NCBI GenBank assembly: GCA_013365365.1
Contig: JABVXU010000742.1
Span: forward strand, 1-22,767
DNA: 22,767 nucleotides
DNA from: Cruorifilaria tuberocauda
Taxonomy: Eukaryota > Nematoda > Chromadorea > Rhabditida > Onchocercidae
Reading direction: 5' to 3'
Shown: one piece after another, positions 1 through 11,600 of the stretch
Numbering within the stretch: the stretch's first letter is position 1
Layout of the letters: every line of letters begins with the position of its first letter
Notes under the pieces: generated by a model
What the model was told of the DNA's origin: nothing
Databases searched by the model: none
The model's input: the letters and a program-made list of their open reading frames with translations, nothing else
Position numbers and translations under genes: made by a program

Positions 1-38
1 CCTAACCTACATGTAGGTAACATTTTCCTAATATTAAA
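1..38. repeat. 38-bp direct repeat, copy 1 (palindromic core)
   Basis: The first 38 bases of the window recur exactly at 2010-2047. The unit contains the 14-bp perfect palindrome ACCTACATGTAGGT (5-18) followed by AACATTTTCCTAATATTAAA. Because the copy begins at the window edge, the element may extend to the left. Confidence 0.75.
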
Positions 39-1319
39 GTCTTTATCAATATTGACAATGAACTCTTTCAGCAATAGAAAAGAAATTATTATAAAATAAA
101 TTGTAAGATAATCGTTAATTAAAAAAACTAAAGGGCTCTAACTTTATGAAAATTTTTTCTAGTGACGAATTTTTGACAATTGTTTTAGGTAGAAAAATGT
201 GTCCAATATCCAAAAGCATAATTATTTTATCGTCCTTTCTTTTATCATATTGAAGAAATAACAGATCAATTGATATCCTCGAATCAATAGCTGTAAAATT
301 GGAATGGAATAATGAGGTAAATGTAACGACACTGCTGCATCATTTTGCTGATATACAATATATCGTCATGTCACATCAATGATTACATTCTACGTACGGG
401 TTTTATTTTGAAAATTATATATTTCTGACGTGGATGTAAAATTTGAAACATATGGAATGCAATTCACGACCAGTATCGAGCGTGCGGTGATAGCTATGAC
501 GAAATTTTAAAGCCCTAAAATATCTCAAATCTTAAATTTGAATTTGAAGCATTTCACCTATATAGTTGGAAACAATTGCTGAATAGAGATAATGAATAAA
601 TGAATAATGAATATTAATACTCAGCAAAGAAATTTATTCATTTACTGATAAAAATTGCACAAAAAAAGTAGAGATGAATTTGTCATTCTCATTGCTTCAC
701 ATGAACTCAGTTTTTGCAGTGAAAACAAAGAATATAAAAAATTAATGAAGATTGCATTTGTAAAAGGGAAATGAATTTAACTGAAAACGTTGCAAAAAAT
801 GTGGCATTATAGAAAAATAACGTATTTTCCATTTGATCGAACGAATCAAGAAAAAAGAATGAGGTAGTCTCTGTTTACTTCCTCTCTGTTTACTTCTGAG
901 GGAACAAGGAGATATTCTGAAGAAAAGGGAAGAAAGATGCCGTCGCCGATGGAAAGTTCATTAGTATAAGCCAAACTGCCAACACCGACAATGGCAATAA
1001 ATAATGTCAAATTGTCGTGTACTTGTACTGGAATATTCTAAATGGTTACTCCTACCACATCATCATTCATTTATTTGGTTAATACAGAACATTTTTTCTT
1101 CTTTCAATTTTTTCAAATCTTTTACGGAATTGTCTCAAAACCTGTCAAAATATTAATGAGTGAAAAAGATAATAGAATCTTTCTGGAAAGTTATTTGGAA
1201 GTTAAACATAAATTCTTTCATGAATTATAGAAAAAACTGAAGTGTCGTTTCAAGCCCATAATTAGCCAGAATCCTTGAGATAAGGCAGAAGGTTCATTCC
1301 ATGAACTTTTTTTTTAATA

Positions 1320-1361
1320 AAGATATAAAAGCCAGTTCCAACAAACTGGCTTTTATATCTT
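1320..1361. repeat. Perfect 18-bp inverted repeat with 6-nt loop
   Basis: The left arm at 1320-1337 (AAGATATAAAAGCCAGTT) is the exact reverse complement of the right arm at 1344-1361. They are separated by CCAACA. Pairing stops at both outer ends. The arms include a GC-richer AGCCAGTT segment, so this is not simple AT palindromy. A stem this short is below usual pre-miRNA length. Function unknown. Confidence 0.7.
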
Positions 1362-2009
1362 GTTTTCGTTGTGATGTAATTTTGAATGTTGTGGCATCTT
1401 ATATTGTGGCCTTCTCCACGAAATAATTTTTGGTCAGTTATCCGTTTTAGAATCGACATAAATGATTTGCTTTTGGTTTTTGGTTAACTATATCATCACC
1501 AATAAGCAATATATCGAATACAATAATAACACTGGTTATGGATTATTAAATGGTTATTCGTGTTTTATCCTGAATTCATTTCATAGATGACCATTTTAAG
1601 CTTCTTCTACTGGTTGGACTAAAATCATTTAACCTAGTTCAACTATTGGTGATATAATATCTAGTTTGTTAGTCTGAGAGCTTTGAAAAACTTGCTTAGC
1701 GTTGTTTAATCATTTCATTACCCACGGTACATACGAAAGAATCACCTGCTTTGCGTATCAACTGAGAAATTTTAGTCATTTATGAAAAACTAAATTGCGA
1801 AATTTCCTGACGCAATAGAGCTCCTCAAATTTTCTCCAAAATTTGTCAGTTTGTTCCAATTCCATTCATTTTTTCTCAGATCCTTAAAGAGTATTCTTTA
1901 GCAACAATTACATGTCACATATAAATCTACGAGAACTTGATAATTTATATCAGAAGAGGGAAGGAAAAAAATTGTGAGTATTTATTTCTTCTTTGTATCA
2001 ATATATAAT

Positions 2010-2047
2010 CCTAACCTACATGTAGGTAACATTTTCCTAATATTAAA
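2010..2047. repeat. 38-bp direct repeat, copy 2 (palindromic core)
   Basis: Exact second copy of the element at 1-38, in the same orientation and about 2 kb away, with its palindrome at 2014-2027. Flanks diverge after the A-run that closes the unit. A shorter CTACATGTAG palindrome also occurs at 5297-5306. The pattern suggests a dispersed repeat or the edges of an insertion. No transposase-like ORF is visible between the copies. Confidence 0.75.
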
Positions 2048-3994
2048 AAAAAACGGATAACTGTCTTTAGAAATTTTTTCATAATTTCTGTTAGCGATAA
2101 TAAATTATAATATGAGAACGATTGAGGTAATCTGTCAGTTACATTCACCTTACAGTTCACAGTTGTTAATGGTAGCAACGCCAGCACAACGATAAATTCG
2201 AAGGGAACTGCGTGTGTGTATGTGAATAAAAGATAGTGCTGGTGATATTTACAAAAGTAGAATACGGAAGTTTTCCTTTCTTGCTAACACGCATATTATT
2301 TGGTTTGTGTTCAAAATAGCAATAACAATTGGTATTCAAGTGTTAAGTAAACTTTATAAATGGAGAGAAGGAAATGATAGATGGGAAGTGGCGAAAGGTA
2401 GTAGGCCAACTGAGAATAACAAGAAGTATCAGTGTTTAAGGTGAGCACTTTAAATTCTTTAGTTTTGACAAATCAGTCTATTGATACTCAAAATATACGA
2501 CAAAATGCCATAGAAATCATAAATTGCTTTCAGTCTCTATCGTCATCTGATTTTTAGGAGAATGATATTTACATATGTTAAGAAGAATTAGTGTTCAATT
2601 ATTTTTAGAAGGATCTTTCAACTTATCGTAACCTTCAAATTCTGCCCCTGATCGGATCCAATTTGAATTTAATCACATATGCATTAATACTGCTTATCAA
2701 CTTCAAAAACCGATCACGTTTTACGAGTTGTTATTTGCGATGGATTTTTATTTACCAAGGTTGGCCATTCACTCGTTATAATTAGTAAAGTACTAACAAT
2801 AAGTAAACAGTATAAAAGCAGGTAAATGAGTGAAAAATTAATCTTCACTTAATTGCAATAGTTCAGCATTCTGCTTCTAAAAATTGTCATTTTTAGCCTC
2901 GTTTTGGCCGAAAAACAGCAATTTTTCAGCAGTGTTTTCTTTTCTAAGGTCTAGTTTTAACTTTTTTTGAAGGTTAATAAGTGAAAAGTTTGGAGATGAT
3001 TTGTAAAGCTTTCACAGTAAAAATTAGAATGTTATCGGAAAAATTTTTTAATATTGCCACTAATGCAATATTAATGTGCAATAGGCAGCCAACCAACCTT
3101 ACTTTCGTTAGATTTACGATATGATAGCCTCCTATTGATGGTGTTGAAGTAAAGCATTCAAATTCCTAATGGGATTTACACTACATTATCACGAAAGGAA
3201 ATTATCACCATTATGACCACACTTTCAAGTGAAAGAGGACGAGGGAAACGGCTAAAGAGGGACTGATTATCGATATTTTGCTGCAAATAGTTCGGCATAC
3301 AAATTAGTTTCAATTTTACACGAAAAAAAAATTAGGTTTCAGTTCACTACCAATAAAGAACACTAATGAACTTCTGCAAAATAAGCAAATTCTTTTACAC
3401 TCAGAAATAATTTTTGAGAGCCGAACACTAAAAACTTGGAAATTTCGTAAAGAAAGAATACTGTTCCTGAGGTATAAAAATTTAGTGAATTTATTTTGTA
3501 AAATGAATGATGTTCAAATGCATCAACCTAGAAAATTTAGTTGGATCATTTAAAAAGTAAAGGATCAGAGGAAGATAATGGACAATTTTTTTACAAAAAA
3601 CTGCAAAAATACGAGAGTGGTTATATATTGGAGATAATAAGAGTGAGAAATTGTTGTGAAATAACAACTGTTACGAATCGTGTTTGCCCGATACGAAACC
3701 CCGTGATTTATTTGTTGCAATAAATTATTATTGCACTCAGTGGGTGTCACTGACAAATTCAAAACTTGTATCTGAGCTAATGAAGGAAAACGTGTATTTG
3801 AAATTGCCTTTTATGTCCTTTGAAGTAAGAAGTATTTTTGCGCTTCTTTTAAAATAAAATACCGATAATCAGCTAACACAACAAATATACTAACCGAAAT
3901 TATTTGAAAGAGAAAGTAATTGAGGCATTTAATTAGTTAATGCTATTTCCTTTCTTGTATATGGGAAATGAGCTGCGAATTTTGTCTTTTCAAA

Positions 3995-4082
3995 AGAATT
4001 TTTTAAAACAGTTTCATGAGTACGATGAAAAGTTTTTCACACCACTTTTCACTGCACTCATGAAACTGTCTAGAAAAATTCT
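3995..4082. ncRNA. Pre-miRNA-like hairpin, 39-bp arms with 10-nt loop
   Basis: Arms 3995-4033 and 4044-4082 are both 39 nt long and align without gaps, around the loop TTTTCACACC. As plus-strand RNA there are 33 Watson-Crick pairs, 2 G-U pairs and 4 single mismatches. As minus-strand RNA there are 33 Watson-Crick pairs, 3 G-U pairs and 3 mismatches. A 13-bp perfect core (CAGTTTCATGAGT) lies mid-stem. Length, loop size and scattered mismatches fit a microRNA precursor. I do not recognise the sequence as a named miRNA family. A small palindromic transposon remnant is the main alternative, although I see no clear target-site duplication. Confidence 0.4.
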
Positions 4083-6722
4083 CTTCATAAGCAACGCGTA
4101 TTATTCTTGTAATCTCGTGCAGGAATAAACTAAGTGCAAATGCTTTGCAATTTCTGCACTATGGAGAAGAATAGGAAATAATGCGCTTAACTTAAGGAGA
4201 AGAATGAAGCAAGCATTTACTAGCTACAACTCAAAACTTTCAAAACATGCAACTGAATATGAAAATTTACTATTGCAGCATTAGTCAAAGTTAAAAAAAA
4301 TCTCCTAAACTGGGAAAAGATAAGTAGATTCTACGCCCGAAAACCCATTAAATTTAATATAATATTTCTATTGATTTCCTCCCCGAAAATTTTACTGTTA
4401 AAATTCAATTTCTGAAAAATTTTTTCACATTAATTAGCTTCATATTACAATCAATTGAGCTTAGCTCATTTCTGGTACATAAGAAATTTTAAATCTCACC
4501 AATAGAAACTTCCCCTGATATAGATAAATCAATACTCAGATATTTGGCAAACTTTGGCAAACAATAAACAGTATTATTGATATATAATTTCATCACAACA
4601 AATTTAAAACTTATTATTTAAATTACTGAAGTACAAAGTTCTCATGTAACTTCAACTACTTCAATCTTCATGATGCGATGAAGATGGAAATGGTCACGGT
4701 CATGGTTATTAACAGAAAAAGCTATATTCGTTTGAATATTCTTGCAAACTGTTATGGTGCAATCGAACGTACGTCAGATAAACCCATGATACGTAATAAT
4801 TTATATATGATCAAGAAGGAGCAGCTATCCTCGATTTCGGTTCTCTACCACGCATCACAGGTTAGTGGTGGAACAATCGATTTTTTGCATCAAATGAAGC
4901 TGAGAAATGTTGAAGAATTTTGAGACCTTCAAAGTGTAATCCCCTCAATTTGTCTTTGTTATTGGTTAGTTTGTGATTGTAATACATGTCAAAGTTTTAA
5001 AATTTATTTTCGGCGTAAGATTGGAGAAGAAGAGAAATGACCTTTTTAGAAAAAACTGTGTCGCATTTGACTTTTTCTCATAATATCAAAAAAACGTTAT
5101 GCAAAACACTGGTGGTATCATACTATTCGATATTGAAATGGTACAAAACCGAATTCATTGTCTGTCTCTTCTCTTAATCCTTCCTTTTTCTTTGTAATTC
5201 TTAAAACCATACGATTTTTCCAGATACTTCGCGCATCATTACTGATTTACAGATTACTACAAATATCTGACCAACATCTGTGAAGCTGCTACACAGCTAC
5301 ATGTAGTACTTCATTGTAATTTGAATATTTGATGTTCAAATGTGCATTCCAGCACTGAATATTGTGTTTTAGATCATGAAACTCCAGTTGTATTTTGAAT
5401 ATAATGGTACATTTATCGAAACAGATCACAGCTAATGATTTTGAAAGATCATTTTATTGAAAAAAGGTCCCGCAAATAAATCAAAATTTCCTCTCCATAC
5501 TCAAAGCAATAAGGAATAATAAATATGACCACCCACCATTTTTCACATTAAAAAATGCATTCTAAAATATATCATTTTTCGCAAAGTAGAAGGATCTCAG
5601 TGAACAAAAAGCTCCATCTGCTTTTCTAGAATGAATGCGTTTTTGAATTAAAAAAACATTTATAGGAAAACAGCGCGAAGATTATGAATATAAAAAAAAC
5701 CGAAAGCTCTAAGAATAAAGACATTTCCAAATATTCTGTAGGATTCATTTGTTTTTGATTCATTTGATCAGTAAAATAATGCATTCTAAAAAGCTTCTTA
5801 CCTGGTCAATCTCAAAAAAACACGAATATTTTCAAGATATATCCTCATAAAGAAATAAAATTGTCTTTCATCAGGGCATCAAAACTTAAAACAAGAAAAG
5901 GGGAAGAATATATGACCATATAAAAAGCAGTTCCCATCAGTTATGAAATTGCAATCAATATCAAAAGCCAATCGCAATGTGGCAGTGCTTCAGATCCGCC
6001 CATGAAAGCATCCTTATTACTATAAACCACAACAAGAACACAAGAACACATCATGATCTTCAGTCAGCCTAAAATTGATGACATCACTATACCATTAAAC
6101 AATAAGCAGTTCTATAAAAAATGTTACTTCATTTGACGAACAAGATTCATAATTCACATTTTAAAAAGTATTGACCAGAAGCTCTATCGAAATTTTCAAC
6201 GTCAAGTTTTTCGTTCCTCGTCTACATACGGCAGATGGAACATAATTATATCTCCGGTACATAACAGCATATTTTAAGTTTCCTTTAAACGTGTAAATAA
6301 TCCCATTGGCACGCGTGTCTATACATACATCCATAAATTGATGCTTAAAGATAATATGCAGCCACAACTGTGTAGCTCACATGTAGGATTTTCTTAACGT
6401 TCAAAGGTCCATTCTCACAAAGGGTAAGAAAACTTTCTTTTCCAATGAATAACGTTTACGCTCAAATACAAACTGGAAATTATGCATATAGTCACTGCCT
6501 ACGCTATGAAAAAAAAAACAAAACATCATAACAAGCAGTAATAAAGATTTGGAATAGACCCGAATAACGGAAGTTGATAAACAAAAAGCAGTAACAGTTT
6601 GACGCTATTTTAAAAACTCAGTAATTAAAGAGATCCTATGAAATGTAGCACTTTCTGCAAATTGCAAAGTAACATACAAAATCTTTGGGAGCCATGGTAA
6701 CTGTGTCCAACAGAATAGGAGA

Positions 6723-6728
6723 TTTATT
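6723..6728 (-). terminator. Possible poly(A) signal for the LRP5/6-like gene
   Basis: The first AATAAA on the minus strand downstream of the stop codon is here, about 590 bases past it. A weaker ATTAAA at 7296-7301 lies only about 20 bases past the stop. Both are single hexamer matches in AT-rich DNA, so either could be chance. Confidence 0.25.
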
Positions 6729-7319
6729 CTGACCAAGGACAAGTTGGAGAATCTTAGATCACTGGCAATAGTGATTTCTCTACATTTTCTTAGGAATTAT
6801 CTTACATCAAATCTTGAACTCTGTGTAAAACGGTAAAGAAATAATATTTCACAGTTGGAAACACCGACAACATAAGTTAGGAAAGAAGCCTCAGCATACA
6901 AAATTCTTTATACAATCGCAAAATCGTTACTGAAAAAATTCAAAAATGCCCTGAAAAGTTAGTTTCTAAGATTTTAAGTAATTACGAAAGTGTTACTGCC
7001 CATGTAATTCGTTCGTCGTTACTGTAAAACAAACTTCGTTGAATCTTTTGAACCAGAACATTTTCATCGTTCACAAACCACGATAACTACTATTAAAATG
7101 ATAAAGACAAAATATAAACAAAAACATCTTTTGTATATATATATCTATATGATGACAAACTAAGAATGAATGAGATCACTGGTCACACGCCAGATCAAAA
7201 AAATCGAAATTCATGCAAATAGATTTTCACAGCGCAGCTAGAAATCCGACTTTTAGCTAGGCTGACAACAACAGAAACTTTTACTTTTACTTGTTTTTAA
7301 TTAACAAGATTCTCGCTTC

Positions 7320-8645
7320 TTACCCAAGTGAAGCATCAGAGGACGTCGACGAATAGTCGAGTAGACGTTGTTGCTGAGGAAATTTAACTGATGACATAAA
7401 ATAACTACTTTTTAATAATACATGCTTCGTGTTTTCAACTGATGATGAATCTATTGAGGAAACAATTCTATTATTCGTTGGTACTGGCAGCTGCTGACAC
7501 TCTCCGTCACCCCATTCCATTTTTGGATCAATACAAACTGGACGCATGGTCTTAAACTGAAAGCAAAAGTTGAGAAAAATTAAATCAACTTTTCAAAAAT
7601 ATGACTGTCGGTATCATCCTAAAACAGCAAATTTCTACATATAGAATAACCTGAATATTAGGTGTATTAATATCAAATGAAACAAAAGCCACTAACAGTT
7701 GATGATAGGATATGGAAAGTATAACTTCATTATGTACTAATCTGAGTAACTAAGTATTGCAGTAAAACTTATTAGGACACTTTCACCATCGTACTTTGAT
7801 ATAGGAAAAAGCTCAATTGCTTCAAAATAACACACAAAATTTACATACAAGTACTACAAAAGATCATCATCTACCTTTGAATAGGATGGTGGAGGACTAT
7901 GGATTCTGGCGTCACCAGTGCGTGCACGATGTCGTTGTTTTCTTCTGTTTCTAGTGGAACCTGTACCACCACCACTATGATGCAAATGAACCCGCATTCC
8001 AGCTGGTTTTACAACACCGTATGTCGACAAACTATAAATGATCAATATTGTATTTAGATCGGCACGTTCAACTGTCACTTAAATTATTTCGTAAAACTAT
8101 ATTTCTTTAATCTATTTATAATTCTTCAACAAATTCAAGTTCTCAATTCATACTCTTTTAGGTGATCTATTCCAAACTTTAGATGAGAATACTGAACTAA
8201 AATCACCTTGCAGCAGAAGGCGGTGGTGCAAAAAATTTTCGAGAATTCGCTTTAGCCACAGCAGCACTAATCGCGGCAAACACTGAATTCTTCTCTGAAG
8301 GATTACCATTGCGTGACTGATGATTTGAATTTGCATCGGTTGAAAACTGTGAATTTGGTGGAGGCAATGCGTTATACAACGATGATGACGCTCCAACAGA
8401 GTAGGTACGCAATTGGAACTAAAAAAAACATGAAGCTTATTTTTTGAAAGTAGCAATTATTCTGAGCAAATCACGTTATGATATAAGGGATTCTTTCAGA
8501 TTTCAATTCCTTGACAACATACCTCAATCTGGGTACCATCCAGATATGCTGGCAGTAATACCCGTGCCTCAGCATTCATCGGCAGTGAACGTGCTACTGT
8601 TGCATAAGTTGAATTTTGTCCTAGTGGTTGTTGCATTGAAAAATG
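7320..8645 (-). other. lrp5/6: LRP5/6-like: cytoplasmic tail with three PPP[S/N] modules
   Basis: The rest of exon 8523-8768 and exons 8207-8418, 7875-8031 and 7320-7556 give about 240 residues. Three proline modules occur: GASSSLYNALPPPNSQFS (PPP near residue 1604), KFFAPPPSAAS (near 1650) and IHSPPPSYSK (near 1702). In LRP5/6 the equivalent PPP(S/T)PxS motifs are phosphorylated by GSK3/CK1 and bind Axin. The first module is preceded by GASSS, as in LRP6. The second follows a HFAPP-like context. None keeps the fifth-position proline of the consensus. The C-terminus ends in a Ser/Asp run, STSSDASLG. The stop at 7320 is TAA. Confidence 0.85.
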
Positions 8646-11600
8646 GCAGCAGCATACACTCACAATGATGCTAAGTGCCAAAAAAAATACAGCCAGCGGT
8701 ATAATTAATTCAAACGAAGGTGCGAGAGTTGGAGCAATTGTTACTGCCGTGCCAAATTCAGCACACAACTAGAAATTCAGAAAAGCAAAAATGACTTCTC
8801 TAACGATATTTTGACGAATTGACTTTCAGATATTTTCAATAAGTTCCTAAGTTAATAAAATTTAACCTGTTTCTCTTCATCCTGACCAGCATAGCAGTTA
8901 CTGATACCATTACAAACTAACTCTCGGCTAATGCATTCAGCTGGATGCAATGCAGCATTTGGTCCAAAGGTACAATCGAAATAAAAAAGCGGATTAGTGC
9001 ACCGGCAGTGAGCCTCGTCTGATCCGTCAGCACAATCTTCTGCTCCTAAATAAAGTATACAAAAAATATTTGGTTCTATGATTGCTAATGTTTCTGCACA
9101 GTAAGATTCCCAAACATTATACTGGAAAAATACATAACCATTGCAAACAAGCGTTCGGGCTATTGATGCTTTCTTGTTGTCACATGGCCATTTATCAAAG
9201 GCAACACTGCTACACCAATGCGAAGATTCATCACTACCATCGGTGCAATCACGATGTCCATCACATTTCGCCATTGCATGTATACATTCTTGGCCGTCGT
9301 CACATTTAAATTGCCAATGTAAGCATAAGGCATGTTTAAAACAAGAAGTTCCACTGAAATTATGATTTTGATTTCCGAAACGCTGCAAATATAAATGATA
9401 TTCTTCAACCAAACAGAGAAACCTAACCTTGGAGCTTGCAAGCCAAATCCAAGAGGACAGAGACATTCATGACGTTTCTTCGGATCTCGTGGTACTCGAC
9501 ACAAATGCGAACAATGTGATGTCGCACAAGTGTGATTTAAATTTATATAAAAATCCTTTTCAATGCTCCCAACTACTGTCAATGCAAGGACACGCTTGAC
9601 TGGAAAAGGTGACGGCGTGTTCCATTTTAATTCATCTAAGGAAACAGTAGGAATATCATCCATCAATTCCAACAACAGGTCATCATATCTGCAATTGCAA
9701 AAACAAGAAAACTGAATCGTCATATGTCTAAAATAAATAGTAACTAAATTATAAATTAACACTGACTGGGATTCATTTTTTGCAATAATGATCAATTTTT
9801 TCTCATTGATTGGAACCATGTCAATATCCGAAGGTTGTGCCTTGATATGATGACGTACGTCTGAAAACACGTGTGCATCTCGTGACCACAGTCCTATAAA
9901 CAAAGTGAATTTGTCCGCATACCATTTTCTAATGTTTATTTTTCTTCATTCTTTACAGCAATAATCAATTTATCCTAACAATTGGAAAAAATATTCCTTC
10001 ATTATTCTAAAACCTATTCTATTCACAAAATATTAAATCAGTATCTTAATGAACACAACTCCAGACAGAGGTACGAATTACCTATGACGTGATGAAATTA
10101 TTTTCCTGATTTCAAAAGTAATTTCTTCATGGTACATATAACATACTGAAGAAGCAAAACTGACCGTTCGCTGTCGTATAATACAAACGGTCATTGATTT
10201 GGTAAGCATGAAGTTTCACAGTATGTGTTAGATTTGGTGTTTCCCATTGTACGCACTGTCGACCATTCAATGAACATCGAACAATTACGGGAATGGAACC
10301 ACCATCATCAACGTAAAAAAGAAGGCTGAAATAACTCGCTATTATATGAAAACTTCCAAAACTTGATATTAAATTAAAAAACGGAAATTAAAATGATGAA
10401 AGCATCGTAAAAATACGTACTTCAATCTGGGAAAAAGAGCAATTTGTCGAGGATAAGGAGGCCGATCCGTCACTAGAGAACGCTCCCTTCCTGATACAAC
10501 AACGCCGATATATTCCAAATGATCATTGCTCTAAAAAAATAAAACAATTTCGTTATAACGACCAAATACTAAACACGTGTACACAAAGTACCTTTATACG
10601 CCACACATGAATGGATGATGCATGGCTGAGTCCATGTTCTGCACATGAAACAAATAACTGTCGACCGGCTTCATCAACTGCTAAATGGAAAAGTATTGCA
10701 CAGTTTGATTGTCTCGATAATGTAATTGTTTGCGTCTAAAAATAATTATCGAGAGTAATTATCGATAATGCAAAAATAATACGAATTACGAAATACTCAA
10801 TTTCTGATGAAGTTATTTTTAACCTTTCAATAACTTTGAAAGTAGAAGTGACAACAATACATACCATGGATTGTGATAAATCTGATGACCGTTTAATAAC
10901 TTTGTCATCATTAGAATCAATCCAATAAATCGAACGATTTGCGGAAAATAAATCAACACCAACGGAAACTGGTATGCCAACATTTGTCACTGATAGAATT
11001 GAATAAGGATCCTGAAATCATACTGATTCATAAAATTTGAAAATCCGATTTCTTTAGAAAATTGTAGATATAGATGCGCACATCCTTCCAGAATATGTCA
11101 CCGGTAACCGCTTGTTTTAGGTTGAAACGTATAAAACGACCTCGAACGGCGACCAATAGAAAGTGTTTTGGTGCTAAAATAAAGCATTTTAAAGAAATAT
11201 AAGTTAATATTCTCAAAATTATTCGGAAAAATCTAACTCAGAATACAAACTCTACTTTTCTCACTTTCCATGTATTAATTTTCGTGGACAAATCTTGGCA
11301 ACTTACGTAAACACCTTTCTCCAGCGTGGTCGAGAATGAAATGATCCTCGCAAAAACATTTGATACTTGCGTTGTATAAACTTCCGCCGACTGCCACACA
11401 TATATCACTGCAACCACCATTGTTCTGAACACAACCATTCCAACCTGAAAGGATAGGTGATAAACAGGTTATGAAATTTCTAATCAAAAACTACATAAAA
11501 AGTTTTAACAGTACAATGAAACTGTGTTCAAGCCTTCTCGTTCGTGCTCGTATTCAACAGTCAAAGACAATTTTTGACAAACAATCCACTTGAAACTCTT

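Larger units (their letters stand above)
39..7319. other. Long stretch without a convincing gene
   Basis: Apart from the repeats and hairpins listed separately, I find no exon chain with recognisable protein content on either strand. The longest open frame is 81 codons (4678-4923, plus). Base composition is uniformly AT-rich with many A and T runs. The right end, from 7319 down, should contain the 3' UTR of the receptor gene. Confidence 0.5.

Noticed and set aside
9354..9427. TTTGCAG acceptor at about 9383 as the start of the first LDLa exon
   Set aside because: Its phase is incompatible with the preceding donor. TAATTTCAG before 9353 fits the phase and gives a continuous EGF-LDLa join.
9160..9903. 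247-codon open frame on the minus strand
   Set aside because: It contains real coding exons 9767-9893 and 9428-9688 plus two introns read through, and then leaves the LDLa frame. The spliced model explains all parts.
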